Shown: positions 1 to 8,006 of the stretch, piece by piece | How positions within the stretch are numbered: position 1 is the first letter of the stretch | Layout of the letters: each line of letters begins with the position of its first letter | Assembly: GCF_030519355.1 (NCBI RefSeq) | Contig: NZ_JAUMKC010000015.1 | Coordinates: 1 to 64,000, forward strand | Length of the DNA: 64,000 nucleotides | Direction of reading: 5' to 3' | From: Mucilaginibacter sp. L3T2-6 | GTDB taxonomy: Bacteria > Bacteroidota > Bacteroidia > Sphingobacteriales > Sphingobacteriaceae | Program-made: the position numbers and the translations under genes | Notes under the pieces: generated by a model | The model's input: the letters and a program-made list of their open reading frames with translations, nothing else | Databases searched by the model: none | What the model was told of the DNA's origin: nothing

Positions 1-225
1 AGAGTTCTTCATCCTTTGACTGTTTAAAGTTAAGACTTTTCGTCCTTTACACAGTCCGGTTTTTAGGAGGGGTTACAAATCGGCTTTGGCAGCCGGGGTA
101 ATTTCCATAACTAAACTAAAAATGTCAAAAATTAATACCGAGTGGATTCCACAGCCTGCGTTAATTAAACGCCTGCATAGCGGAATCCACGTTAAACAGT
201 TAAATATACCGGGCAGTGCGGTTTG

Positions 226-519
226 CTATTTCGAAGCCAGCAGCTCCACAGGTTCTATCACCGGGCCGGAGGCTAAAAGCCCGGGAGCATGAGCCAGCAA
301 AGCCTCCGCTATAGGTCCTTTTAAATGCTGGCTGCGGCCTTCCTCGGTGTCAAAGGTGTCAAAAATCCCAAAAGTGTTTGGCCCGGCCTGATATGCGAAC
401 CAATTAATTGTAAATAGCTCCTGCAGCGCGAGCGGCAGCGCGCTTTTTAAAAATTCCGCCAGTTCTTCCTGTTTACCGGGTTTCGCTTCCAGGCGAACCA
501 ATAATCCAAATTTAACCAT
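226..519 (-). CDS. putative quinol monooxygenase (ABM domain)
   Basis: The 97-residue product matches the antibiotic-biosynthesis-monooxygenase (YgiN-like) family in length and layout. It has an N-terminal strand (VRLEAKPGKQEE), an amphipathic helix, a central aromatic strand (WFAYQAGPNTFGIFDTF) and a C-terminal strand ending PVIEPVELLA. Family members are small cytoplasmic dimers with a ferredoxin-like fold that oxidise quinols or other aromatics without a cofactor, or simply bind small ligands. The substrate cannot be read from the sequence. It stands alone, with no co-directional neighbour. The family call is firm and the exact activity is open. Confidence 0.8.
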   Translation of the reverse strand: MVKFGLLVRLEAKPGKQEELAEFLKSALPLALQELFTINWFAYQAGPNTFGIFDTFDTEEGRSQHLKGPIAEALLAHAPGLLASGPVIEPVELLASK

Positions 520-755
520 AATAAAGTGTTTTAGTTATTAGTCGGTCTAAGGCCCGTAAACTTACATCGGCTTTTTTTTCTTGTAAGGATTTATGCGGGG
601 TAAAGACAAAGTTTTTTAAATCACAGGTATTACCGGCCCTAAAGGATTCATCTTTTAAGGAATCCAATTGGGAATATCCATAAAAATAAATGCGGCATAA
701 ATCAGTACTTCCTAATTTTAAAGCCGTTTAAAAAATAAATTACAACTGAAATATA

Positions 756-1205
756 ATGATAAAAGGACTTTATGAAACCCACCTGTTTGTGGCCGATATT
801 GATGTTTCGATTGCATTTTACAAGAATATGCCTGGCCTCGAGTTCTGCTATTACGAAAAAGAACGAAAGATAGCTTTCTTTTGGATAGGCAAACCGAAAC
901 AAGCTATGCTTGGCTTATGGGAAAAACCAAAAGAAAAAATAGATAAAAGGCACTTTGCATTCCGGTGTGATGCGGATGATATTTTATACAGTTCTGTGGA
1001 TTTTTTAAAATCAAGGGGCATTAAACCTTATAATTTTCTGAACGACGGCAGTGAAACTCCAATGGTATTTGCATGGATGCCCGCCCTCGCTATTTATTTT
1101 GAAGATCCCGATGGGCATGAACTCGAGTTTATTGCTATTCTGGATGGCCCGTCGAGGCCTGAATTAGGGGTAATTTCTTATGACGACTGGAAAAAAATAG
1201 CGTAA
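756..1205 (+). CDS. VOC family protein (glyoxalase/bleomycin-resistance fold)
   Basis: The 149-residue protein has the vicinal-oxygen-chelate layout. An N-terminal repeat opens with ETHLFVADIDVSIAFYKN, carrying a candidate metal-ligand His. A second repeat near residues 105-130 contains FEDPDGHELEFI, where the Glu is the usual distal ligand. VOC proteins include glyoxalases, dioxygenases and resistance proteins, and nothing here picks one. The following DoxX gene on the same strand is about 125 bases away, so co-transcription is possible. Confidence 0.8.
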   Translation: MIKGLYETHLFVADIDVSIAFYKNMPGLEFCYYEKERKIAFFWIGKPKQAMLGLWEKPKEKIDKRHFAFRCDADDILYSSVDFLKSRGIKPYNFLNDGSETPMVFAWMPALAIYFEDPDGHELEFIAILDGPSRPELGVISYDDWKKIA

Positions 1206-1329
1206 TAGGGTGAAAAAAGAGATTGTCTTACCTCGGGATATGAAGAATATCAAATTAAAATAAAATTATTGTAAGGATAACTAGCCATGACGACCAATTC
1301 AGTAAAATCCATTATTGAAATTAAAAATT

Positions 1330-1794
1330 ATGACTGAGTTATCAAGAATTCCTGAGCAGAAAAAGTATGCCCTTTGGGGTCCTTTTTTCCTGCGGCTGAT
1401 TATCGGTTACGGTTTTATGGCCCATGGTTTTGCAAAACTAAGCCGCGGGCCAGCCGGATTTGAAAAGCTGCTGACGCAATTAGACATTCCCTTGGCTCAT
1501 TTCAGTTCCTGGCTGGTACCGCTAATCGAATTTTTTGGCGGACTAGCTGTATTGCTGGGTATATTTGTAGATATAACTGCTATTCCGCTTATAGCTACAA
1601 TGCTTGTCGCCATGGTAAGTGTTCATTTAAAATATGGTTTCAGTTCGGTTAATACAATCGGCCTCACGCCGTCCGGCCCTCGTTTTGGGCCACCCGGATA
1701 TGAAATTGATCTTTTATATATTGCGGGCCTTATTTCCCTGATGCTAACGGGGCCGGGGGCTTTTTCTTTACATCAGTTATTCAAAAAAAAGTAA
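1330..1794 (+). CDS. DoxX family membrane protein
   Basis: This is a four-helix membrane protein of about 154 residues. The first segment (FFLRLIIGYGFMAHGFAKL) is characteristic of DoxX, and a second helix pair follows around residues 60-105 and 130-150. DoxX-type proteins are linked to oxidoreduction (thiosulfate:quinone oxidoreductase subunit, or redox partners), but most are uncharacterised. The ATG at 1330 is preferred over the in-frame TTG at 1315. A 16-codon ORF starting at 1287 ends across this ATG. Confidence 0.82.
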   Translation: MTELSRIPEQKKYALWGPFFLRLIIGYGFMAHGFAKLSRGPAGFEKLLTQLDIPLAHFSSWLVPLIEFFGGLAVLLGIFVDITAIPLIATMLVAMVSVHLKYGFSSVNTIGLTPSGPRFGPPGYEIDLLYIAGLISLMLTGPGAFSLHQLFKKK

Positions 1795-1833
1795 GTAGTT
1801 GTACTAACTACCATAAAACCAATCATAAACTAT

Positions 1834-2775
1834 ATGCCTAAATACCATTCCATTGTTAAACACACCCTCATTATCCTGTTTATCACTATAGCAGCCAGCC
1901 AGTTGGCTGCACAGGTACCAAAAGTAGCTTACGGTACTATTCAACAGATCGAAAAGTTCCAGTCAAAATACGTTGACCCGCGAAATGTCGACGTTTGGTT
2001 GCCACCAGGCTATTCGGACGAAAAAAAATACGCAGTGTTGTATATGCACGACGGCCTGTCCCTCTTCGACAGCACCATCACGTGGAACAAACAGGAATGG
2101 GGTGTGGATGAAACCATGGGCAAATTACTGGCTGAAAAACGCATTGAAGATTGCATCGTAATAGGCATATGGAACAACGGCGCGAAAAGGCATCCGGAGT
2201 ATTTTCCGCAAAAGCCTTTTTACAGCCTTACGCCCGAAGAACAGCAAAAAATACTAGCCATAGGCCGTGACAGAGGGACGCCTTTGCTCGGCGATGGCCC
2301 GCTGTCTGACAATTACCTGAAATTTATGGTAACAGAACTTAAGCCTTATATCGACAGCCATTTCAGCACCCTGCGCGACCGTTCTCATACGTTTGTCGCA
2401 GGATCGAGTATGGGAGGATTAATCTCGATGTACGCAATTTGCGAATATCCGGATGTGTTTGGGGGTGCGGCTTGTCTTTCTACCCACTGGCCGGGTACCT
2501 TTTCTGTAGACGACAAGCCGGTGTCCGATGCCTTTCTTGCTTATCTGAAAGCACATGTTCCATCTCACAAGAACCACAAAATATATTTCGACCATGGCAC
2601 GGCTACCCTCGACGCTGAATATAAACCCTATCAATTGCAAGCCGATGCTATTATGAAGGCCGCCGGATACACCGGACGCAACTGGATCTCTCGTGAATAT
2701 CAGGGAGCCGACCATTCGGAAAACTCCTGGCGCAAACGCCTTGATGTGCCATTAATATTTTTGTTAGGTAAATAA
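1834..2775 (+). CDS. secreted alpha/beta-hydrolase (esterase D / enterochelin-esterase-like)
   Basis: The 313-residue product has a signal peptide (residues 1-27, ending LAAQ) and a PF00756-type esterase domain. The nucleophile elbow GSSMGG places the catalytic serine at about residue 192. The oxyanion strand YMHDG is near residue 70, and a likely catalytic His is in GADHSENSW near the C terminus. The family hydrolyses ester bonds in siderophores, feruloyl sugars, formylglutathione or mycolates. Export and the lack of siderophore genes nearby make a periplasmic carbohydrate-ester or general esterase role more likely (inference). It lies 39 bases after doxX on the same strand. Confidence 0.82.
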   Translation: MPKYHSIVKHTLIILFITIAASQLAAQVPKVAYGTIQQIEKFQSKYVDPRNVDVWLPPGYSDEKKYAVLYMHDGLSLFDSTITWNKQEWGVDETMGKLLAEKRIEDCIVIGIWNNGAKRHPEYFPQKPFYSLTPEEQQKILAIGRDRGTPLLGDGPLSDNYLKFMVTELKPYIDSHFSTLRDRSHTFVAGSSMGGLISMYAICEYPDVFGGAACLSTHWPGTFSVDDKPVSDAFLAYLKAHVPSHKNHKIYFDHGTATLDAEYKPYQLQADAIMKAAGYTGRNWISREYQGADHSENSWRKRLDVPLIFLLGK

Positions 2776-2862
2776 TTACCGCTGATAACAGAAGGGTATT
2801 GAGCATATACTCTTCTATTCATCAATCCATTACAAAAAATTTTAATGAACTAAGGGTGCGGG

Positions 2863-3429
2863 TTACCGGGGAGTATTAAGCATGATATGCATTAGCAGGT
2901 CAGTTTGCGGATCGCCGGCTACCTGGTAATTGTGGGTAGCAAATTGTGTAAAGCCGTTACGTTCGTAAAATCTTATTGCCTTATGGTTATGCTCCCAAAC
3001 AGCCAGCCACAACCGCGGGAACCCTTTGGATTTGGCCCTGTAAATGGCATATGTTAGTAAAGTTTTGCCTATGTGATGATGATGATATCCGGATAGGACG
3101 TAAATCCGCTCCAGTTCGGCAGCGGGATTATCCTGCAAGACTGCCCTGGCATCAGGATAATTGATTTTGATGTAACCGGCCGTAACACCATTAACCCTGG
3201 CAAAATAAAACGCAGTATTTACTTCAGTAAGTTCCTTTTCCAAACGATCGGCAGAAAAAGCCTCATTTGCATAGGCATAATATGCGTCGGGATCATTAAA
3301 AGCCTCAAAGAAAGTCTCGAAATAAGTTTGATTGCTGATTTGTACCAATTCATTCAAATCAGCTACCGTTACACGGTTGAGGCGTAAGTGCGAACGACAT
3401 ATTTCCAATAGATCTTCCATCTTCTGCAT
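2863..3429 (-). CDS. GNAT family N-acetyltransferase
   Basis: The 188-residue product has a GNAT fold. The acetyl-CoA loop lies in YHHHHIGKTLLTYA around residues 115-128, where the usual Q/R-x-x-G-x-G/A is replaced by His-rich sequence ending IGKT. The C-terminal motif NHKAIRFYERNGF is typical. It is the last gene of a three-gene operon: its start abuts the anti-sigma stop without a gap. The substrate is unknown. Co-transcription with a sigma/anti-sigma pair may be incidental. Confidence 0.85.
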   Translation of the reverse strand: MQKMEDLLEICRSHLRLNRVTVADLNELVQISNQTYFETFFEAFNDPDAYYAYANEAFSADRLEKELTEVNTAFYFARVNGVTAGYIKINYPDARAVLQDNPAAELERIYVLSGYHHHHIGKTLLTYAIYRAKSKGFPRLWLAVWEHNHKAIRFYERNGFTQFATHNYQVAGDPQTDLLMHIMLNTPR

Positions 3430-3720
3430 TTAAATACCACGGATAATCCTACCCTTAATCCGTTTTTTTATTTCATCTTTAAATGCGTCGTCAAGTCTTG
3501 GCTCTACCCGGGCGGCCTTAAATATTTTGCTCATTAGGCCGTTCATCAAAATACTTTGCTGCTCATACACCCGGCAGATGTAACAACCTGCCAAATGCAA
3601 TTCCAGCTCCATCCTTTCGCGCGGAGTGAGTTCAACCTCGTGCTTCCTTTCAATAAGAAGTGTCGCTTTTCTGCAGTTGTAGAGAATTTTCTCCCTGCGT
3701 GTTTTTAATTGCTTGCTCAT
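3430..3720 (-). CDS. putative zinc-finger anti-sigma factor
   Basis: The 96-residue protein carries HLAGCYIC (H-x3-C-x2-C), the signature of zinc-binding anti-sigma (ZAS) domains, at about residues 47-54. It has no clear transmembrane helix, so it would be a soluble anti-sigma factor. It starts directly after the stop of the upstream sigma factor and abuts the downstream GNAT gene. Known ZAS proteins hold their cognate sigma inactive until redox or metal change releases it. That role is inferred here from motif and position. Confidence 0.72.
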   Translation of the reverse strand: MSKQLKTRREKILYNCRKATLLIERKHEVELTPRERMELELHLAGCYICRVYEQQSILMNGLMSKIFKAARVEPRLDDAFKDEIKKRIKGRIIRGI

Positions 3721-4323
3721 TCAGATCCAGTTTTTTTGTAAACATGAACGCAGGTTAACCTTTGCCCGGTGAATAATTACCCAATAATTTGATGCGCTTA
3801 AGCGGAGCGCTTTGCAAATATCTTCGGTTTTTTCATCGTCCATATGCTTCAGCCTGAAAACCGACATCCATAAAGAGGGCAACTTTTGCAGGCATTTTTG
3901 CAGTATGTCCATAAATTCCTTATCCTCAAGCGGATCGGTTCCTTTACAAACAAAGGGCTCAGGCCAATGCTCTTTTTTCCAGTTATTCAGTTCGGGGTCA
4001 AAAAAATCTTCGTCGTCGGCTGGCATGCCATACCCTTCTTTTGTTGTAAAAGCCCGGGCTTTTTTCCGGTAAACGTCTATCACTTTGTATTTTATAATTG
4101 CGGTAAGCCACGTTCGTTCCGAACTTTCACCCCTGAATGCTCCGGGTTTTTCCAGGGCCGCCAGGAAGGTCTCCTGCACCAGGTCACGGGCCAGTTCTTC
4201 ATCGTTTATCCTCGAGTAGGCATAGCTGAAAAGAAAGTCGGAGTGCAGATCAACCCACTTCTCGGGGTCTGACTGATGTTTACCGGGGTTAACTGCTGTA
4301 TCAACAATAGGTTCACTGTGCAT
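3721..4323 (-). CDS. ECF-type RNA polymerase sigma-70 factor
   Basis: The 200-residue protein has region 2 near residues 25-90 (SYAYSRINDEELARDLVQETFLAA, then WLTAIIKYKVIDVYRKK) and a region 4 helix-turn-helix near residues 140-195 (LPSLWMSVFRLKHMDDEKTEDIC). The insert between regions 2 and 4 is fairly long and acidic. It is the first gene of a sigma/anti-sigma/GNAT operon with zero-base spacing. It should direct polymerase to a small regulon, and no target can be named from the sequence. Confidence 0.88.
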   Translation of the reverse strand: MHSEPIVDTAVNPGKHQSDPEKWVDLHSDFLFSYAYSRINDEELARDLVQETFLAALEKPGAFRGESSERTWLTAIIKYKVIDVYRKKARAFTTKEGYGMPADDEDFFDPELNNWKKEHWPEPFVCKGTDPLEDKEFMDILQKCLQKLPSLWMSVFRLKHMDDEKTEDICKALRLSASNYWVIIHRAKVNLRSCLQKNWI

Positions 4324-4452
4324 AGGTCATTTTTATCTTAAATGAATATTTTGACCTTCGGTCGTAAACCGCACAGTTTACTTACAAAAATTAGCCTTTG
4401 GTTACTCTTTATGACAAGCCGTTAACAAATAGGTTATTTAGCGGCAAAATGA

Positions 4453-4941
4453 TCATATCTCAGTTTTACCGTCCAGGCGCTTTTTCAGCATGGCCATATC
4501 CGTTAACTGCACACCATCTTCAAATATCGGCGCAGTGTAATAATCTATGAAAAAATCCTTTTTGACATCAAACAGCACAAAACCCGCCCGCCGGTAAAAA
4601 TTCAGCTGCTTTTCAGCAATGGTTGGAGTGCCTACAATTATTTCTTTAAAGCCCTTTGCCTGTGCTTCTATGCCGGCATGATTCAACATGAATTTGCCTA
4701 TCCCCTGGTTTTGGTAGTCGGGGTCGACTGCGATTGCTTTGATTTCCGCCATATATTCATCGACCGGAAAAAGCACATAAACGCCAACCAACTTACCGTC
4801 AGTTTCAGCCACATATATTTCTGATTGATGTATATACCGGTTGATGGCCTGCATTTCTTCGTCGGCCAGCAACAGCAGGCCGAAAGGCGCCGGCTCATTT
4901 GTTCTTAGCCGGCGCATAACCGGATAATTATTAAAGTTCAC
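4453..4941 (-). CDS. GNAT family N-acetyltransferase
   Basis: This is a 162-residue GNAT protein. The acetyl-CoA pyrophosphate loop is canonical (DPDYQNQGIGKFMLNHA, about residues 93-109), preceded by the strand AEIKAIAVDP. A late motif (EKQLNFYRRAGFVLF) closes the fold. It lies 8 bases after the thioredoxin-like gene on the same strand and may be the last gene of a peroxiredoxin-thioredoxin-GNAT unit. The substrate is unknown. Confidence 0.85.
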   Translation of the reverse strand: MNFNNYPVMRRLRTNEPAPFGLLLLADEEMQAINRYIHQSEIYVAETDGKLVGVYVLFPVDEYMAEIKAIAVDPDYQNQGIGKFMLNHAGIEAQAKGFKEIIVGTPTIAEKQLNFYRRAGFVLFDVKKDFFIDYYTAPIFEDGVQLTDMAMLKKRLDGKTEI

Positions 4942-4949
4942 TTCAAGGA

Positions 4950-5375
4950 TTATTTAATATTGGCCGCAGCAGCACCCAGGTCTTTGGCATCTGTAAACCC
5001 TTCCAGCCGTTTAATCAGTTCGCCATCCGAATTGATAAAAAGCAGAGTGGGGTAAGCTGTTACCTGGTAATGATCAGCAAACGCTACGCCGCCGTTTTTT
5101 TCAACGTCTACCGCCACATTAATATAGCGGGCATTAAACCTGGCTGCAATAGTGCGGTCGGTAAACGTTTTTTGCCGCATTTCCTGGCATGGCGCACACC
5201 AGGTAGTAAAAGCATCAACAAAAATTGGTTTATGCGTTTTTTTTGAAAGCGCCAAAACGCTTTTCCAGTCTTTGTCAATAAACCGTATATGTGGCAGCGG
5301 CTTCTCCCTACCCTGTGCTGCAGCGTGGCTAATCCATAGCACGACGGCCAGCAACATCAATTTAATTGCCTTCAT
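4950..5375 (-). CDS. secreted thioredoxin-fold protein
   Basis: From the ATG at 5375 the product is 141 residues with a signal peptide (MKAIKLMLLAVVLWISHAAAQ) followed by a thioredoxin domain. The active site WCAPCQ is near residue 57 and the cis-Pro loop reads TAYPTLLF. The longer frame back to 5600 is rejected because the signal peptide fixes the start. It overlaps the end of the upstream peroxiredoxin gene by 14 bases, which suggests translational coupling and a thiol-redox pair in the periplasm, with the thioredoxin reducing the peroxiredoxin (inference). Confidence 0.85.
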   Translation of the reverse strand: MKAIKLMLLAVVLWISHAAAQGREKPLPHIRFIDKDWKSVLALSKKTHKPIFVDAFTTWCAPCQEMRQKTFTDRTIAARFNARYINVAVDVEKNGGVAFADHYQVTAYPTLLFINSDGELIKRLEGFTDAKDLGAAAANIK

Positions 5376-6057
5376 TAGTCTTGCCTGCGTTGTCGTCTTT
5401 AATAGCTTTGGCAACAGATTGGAGCAGCTTTGGACTAATACGCTGTTTGAAATCAGGGTTAATGTATTCGTACCGGATAGTTCCTTTCTGGTCAAGTATA
5501 AATACAGATGGCACCGGCAGTAACCTGTCGGTATTTTTGCCTCCTGAACTTGCAACAAGCAACTGGTCGTAATCTTTTGGCGCTTTAAAAGCCAGGCCAA
5601 ATTGTTTGGTAATATTCAAATCAGCATCAGATAGCAGGGTGTATGACAATTGATGTTTTCCGATGCTTTTGTTCAGGTTTTCGGGGCTGTCGGTACTGAT
5701 CGCAATAATCTGGTACCCCAGTTTAACCAGGTCTTGCTGAATTCCCTGCAGGCCTGCCAGTTCTTTATTGCAAAAAGGGCACCAGCCGCCGCGGTAAAAA
5801 ACAAGGATGGTTGGCTTTTGAGCCACATGGTCGTTCAGGTCGAACAGTTTGCCATCTGCTGCCGGAATTTTTACCGCAGGGATTTGCTCGCCTGTTAGTA
5901 ATGGGCTAACATCTGCAGGCTGTGCAGCCCAATGCTGCATAACGGTAGTGTCGTTTAATAAAGCCGGTTTAGCTGCAGCATTACTCTGCGCAGCAGAAAA
6001 AATCGCCGCGCTTACTATCGATAAGCCGGTAAATATTTTTGTGATGTAAGATTTCAT
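5362..6057 (-). CDS. secreted peroxiredoxin (AhpC/TSA family)
   Basis: The 231-residue product has a signal peptide (about residues 1-27) and an AhpC/TSA domain. The redox motif FYRGGWCPFCNKEL is near residues 88-101. The CxxC arrangement resembles BCP/TlpA-like peroxiredoxins, and the motif AISTDSPENLNKSI follows as in the family. It would reduce peroxides outside the cytoplasm. The downstream thioredoxin-fold gene overlaps it by 14 bases and is the likely electron donor. Confidence 0.85.
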   Translation of the reverse strand: MKSYITKIFTGLSIVSAAIFSAAQSNAAAKPALLNDTTVMQHWAAQPADVSPLLTGEQIPAVKIPAADGKLFDLNDHVAQKPTILVFYRGGWCPFCNKELAGLQGIQQDLVKLGYQIIAISTDSPENLNKSIGKHQLSYTLLSDADLNITKQFGLAFKAPKDYDQLLVASSGGKNTDRLLPVPSVFILDQKGTIRYEYINPDFKQRISPKLLQSVAKAIKDDNAGKTNEGN

Positions 6058-6080
6058 TTTAAACTGAGATGCTTTGGTTT

Positions 6081-6106
6081 AGCGGGCGGATGGGCATCCG
6101 CCCGCT
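6081..6106 (-). terminator. perfect 11-bp hairpin after the Met/Lys-repeat gene
   Basis: Arms at 6081-6091 and 6096-6106 are perfectly complementary and very GC-rich, with a GGGC loop. The hairpin lies 7 bases beyond the stop of the 70-residue gene. No strong T-run follows on the minus strand, so it may be an RNA-stabilising or weak terminator structure rather than a classical intrinsic terminator. Confidence 0.5.
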
Positions 6107-6113
6107 ATGGGTT

Positions 6114-6326
6114 TTACATTTTCGAAGTGTCTTTTTTCATTTTCGACATTTTGCCCATTTTCTTGTCGCCTTTTTTGTGGTCCATTTTTGACATCTTCGA
6201 CATTTTTGACATCTTCGAAGTGTCTTTGTCCATTTTGGCCATTTTTTGCTGCGCATTTGTGCTTACAGCTAAAAAGAGAACCGCAGCCGCGGCCATACAA
6301 ATTGTTTTTAAACCTGTTGTTTTCAT
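6114..6326 (-). CDS. small secreted Met/Lys-repeat protein
   Basis: The 70-residue product has a signal peptide (about residues 1-25, ending STNAQQ). The mature part is built almost only from Met, Lys, Asp and Ser in repeats of the KMSKM/MDKDTSKM type, with one His. Evenly spaced methionines on a Lys/Asp background recall the MxKDx pentapeptide-repeat family and some Met-rich copper- or silver-binding peptides, but no function is established. It sits between a frameshifted spondin-domain gene and the peroxiredoxin gene on the same strand. The signal peptide and flanking hairpin argue that it is real despite low complexity. Confidence 0.65.
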   Translation of the reverse strand: MKTTGLKTICMAAAAVLFLAVSTNAQQKMAKMDKDTSKMSKMSKMSKMDHKKGDKKMGKMSKMKKDTSKM

Positions 6327-6384
6327 GTTTTGGTTGTTATAATTTATCCCTTAGTAGGGGCAAGCTCTTATTCCTTACAAATTA

Positions 6385-7676
6385 TTATTTCAAGGTTATT
6401 TTTATGATCGCGGTGATATCGGGCAGGGTAGTAAAGGCATTCGGATTCGGAACCGCAGCTATCGGCTTACTCTCTTTTAACGGGGTGCCCGCAAGGTTAA
6501 ACTGGGTAACCCCTGCTCCCGGGAACTGGTTAATTGCCGTACCGTCATCAAACAATTTAACGCCTGCTGAAATATCGCCCTTTTGGGTGGCATCCACGCC
6601 GTTGTCAGCAAGCGCAAAGAACCAATCGTTCGAGAAGCCGTACATAGTAGCAACAGCGATACGGTCGCCCTGGCTAACTGTTAATTGCTGTGAAACGATC
6701 CCTCCTTTTTGATTGCCGATCTGCGGCAGCAGCACCCTGGTAGTTGGGGCAGGTAACACATACACAGCCTTGATGCCTGGCTTGCCTTTTAAATAAGCAG
6801 CCAATGTATCGGCATTGCCTTTTTGGGCAAGCGGCGTAAGCCCTTTTCCGGCGTCAAGCTGTCCATTTTTGAAAATAGGATTGTCAATGCCATTATATAC
6901 CACCACCAGTACAGGCGACAGCGGGGTAAAAATACCTGTGATGGATTTTACGTAGTTGCTGAGCATCGTGTTGTCGCCGACCTCGGCAATATTGGTTAAA
7001 CCATTGGCCGTAGGTTGCCCCGTTTTATATAGCGGATTATCAGCAAGCAGGCTGCCCCCGACAATGTAGGATACGCTCCATACCCCGGGGCTCAGCGGCG
7101 TTTCGTTAGCAGTGCCGCCCGAAATATTTTTTAGTGTAAGCGTAAAGGTAGAATTGCCATTATAGGCCAAAGTGGCCTTAACCAGTTGGGAAGCGGGCAG
7201 GTAAGTATTGCCCTGGGCATCTGTTCCGTTCACTTCACTGATGTTCTTGGTTTCCGCCGTTCCGGGATGGGTAACGGTTGCGCCCGTTTCTGGTTTACGC
7301 GGGTACCATTGTCCCATAACTTAATTTGTGCCGAAACATCCCCCTCGACAGGGTTGCCGTTATTATCGTAAACTTGAATGCCTGGATTGTCCGGCGCGAA
7401 GAAGAGATCGTTAGAGGCGCCATACATGGTAGCGAATGATAAGGCCTCCCCTTTAGCTGCTGAAAAGGTAATGGTGGTTGATTCGCCCGGCCTGATTAAA
7501 GCCGGCGTACCCGTGCCCTGAAAGGTGCCCGACTCTACCAGTGGCTGTGATTTAAGTACATTTTCAACCGTGATGGTAGTTTGCTGGCTTACCACGCCAT
7601 CTTTTTTACATGCCGCCAATACAAACGGCAATAACGCCGCAAGCGAAATTGGCTTCCAATTTTTAAGTTGTTTCAT
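6385..7676 (-). pseudogene. two-domain spondin-type lipoprotein, frameshifted
   Basis: Two frames together encode one protein. The first runs from the ATG at 7676: a lipoprotein signal (LPFVLAACKKDG), then one spondin-N-like domain with SFATMYGASNDLFFAPDNPG and VSAQIKLWDNGTRVN. The second frame (to 6385) continues with the rest of that domain and then a second copy (IAVATMYGFSNDWFFALADNG, SAGVKLFDDGTAINQF). By analogy with INQFPGAG in copy two, the frame breaks at about 7285-7300. One extra C in the minus-strand CC at 7292-7293 would restore VNPETGA. A recent 1-bp deletion or a sequencing error are both possible. Intact homologues are surface lipoproteins of unknown ligand. Confidence 0.75.
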
Positions 7677-7835
7677 CGTGTATGATTTTTTAGCTTTTAG
7701 TCGCCAGCAGCAAAACCGGCTTACACTACTAACTAATAAAAAATCAACCATGACAATAGGGTGACAAAAGCCTCCGAGTCTAAAAATAAATTTAATTTAC
7801 TGGAGCAGAAGCTCCATTTGATTAACACACGATAA

Positions 7836-7864
7836 ATAAAAAAGGGCAATAATGCTAATTGCCC
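7836..7864 (-). terminator. intrinsic terminator of the BNR-like lipoprotein gene
   Basis: On the minus strand a GGGCAAT/ATTGCCC stem with a six-base loop is followed directly by TTTTTTATTTAT, a classical intrinsic terminator. It lies about 145 bases beyond the stop of the gene ending at 8007 and upstream of the spondin-type gene, so the two are separate transcription units. Confidence 0.75.
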
Positions 7865-8006
7865 CTGTGTTAATTAAACTGGCTAATGCGAAAAGGAAAT
7901 TTTACCAAAAATACGGCCTGGGGTGTGTTCAGAGAATGGACTATGATGTTTTCCTTCGATTTGTTGCCTTAAGTTTCTTATTGCCGCGGTACTATGTCCC
8001 TGTGCA

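Noticed and set aside
86-292. 68-codon plus-strand ORF near the window start
   Set aside because: It overlaps the convincing quinol-monooxygenase-like gene on the other strand and has no family features.
7280-7320. Programmed -1 frameshifting in the spondin-type gene
   Set aside because: No slippery heptamer such as A-AAA-AAC or downstream pseudoknot was seen. A simple 1-bp indel explains the data better.
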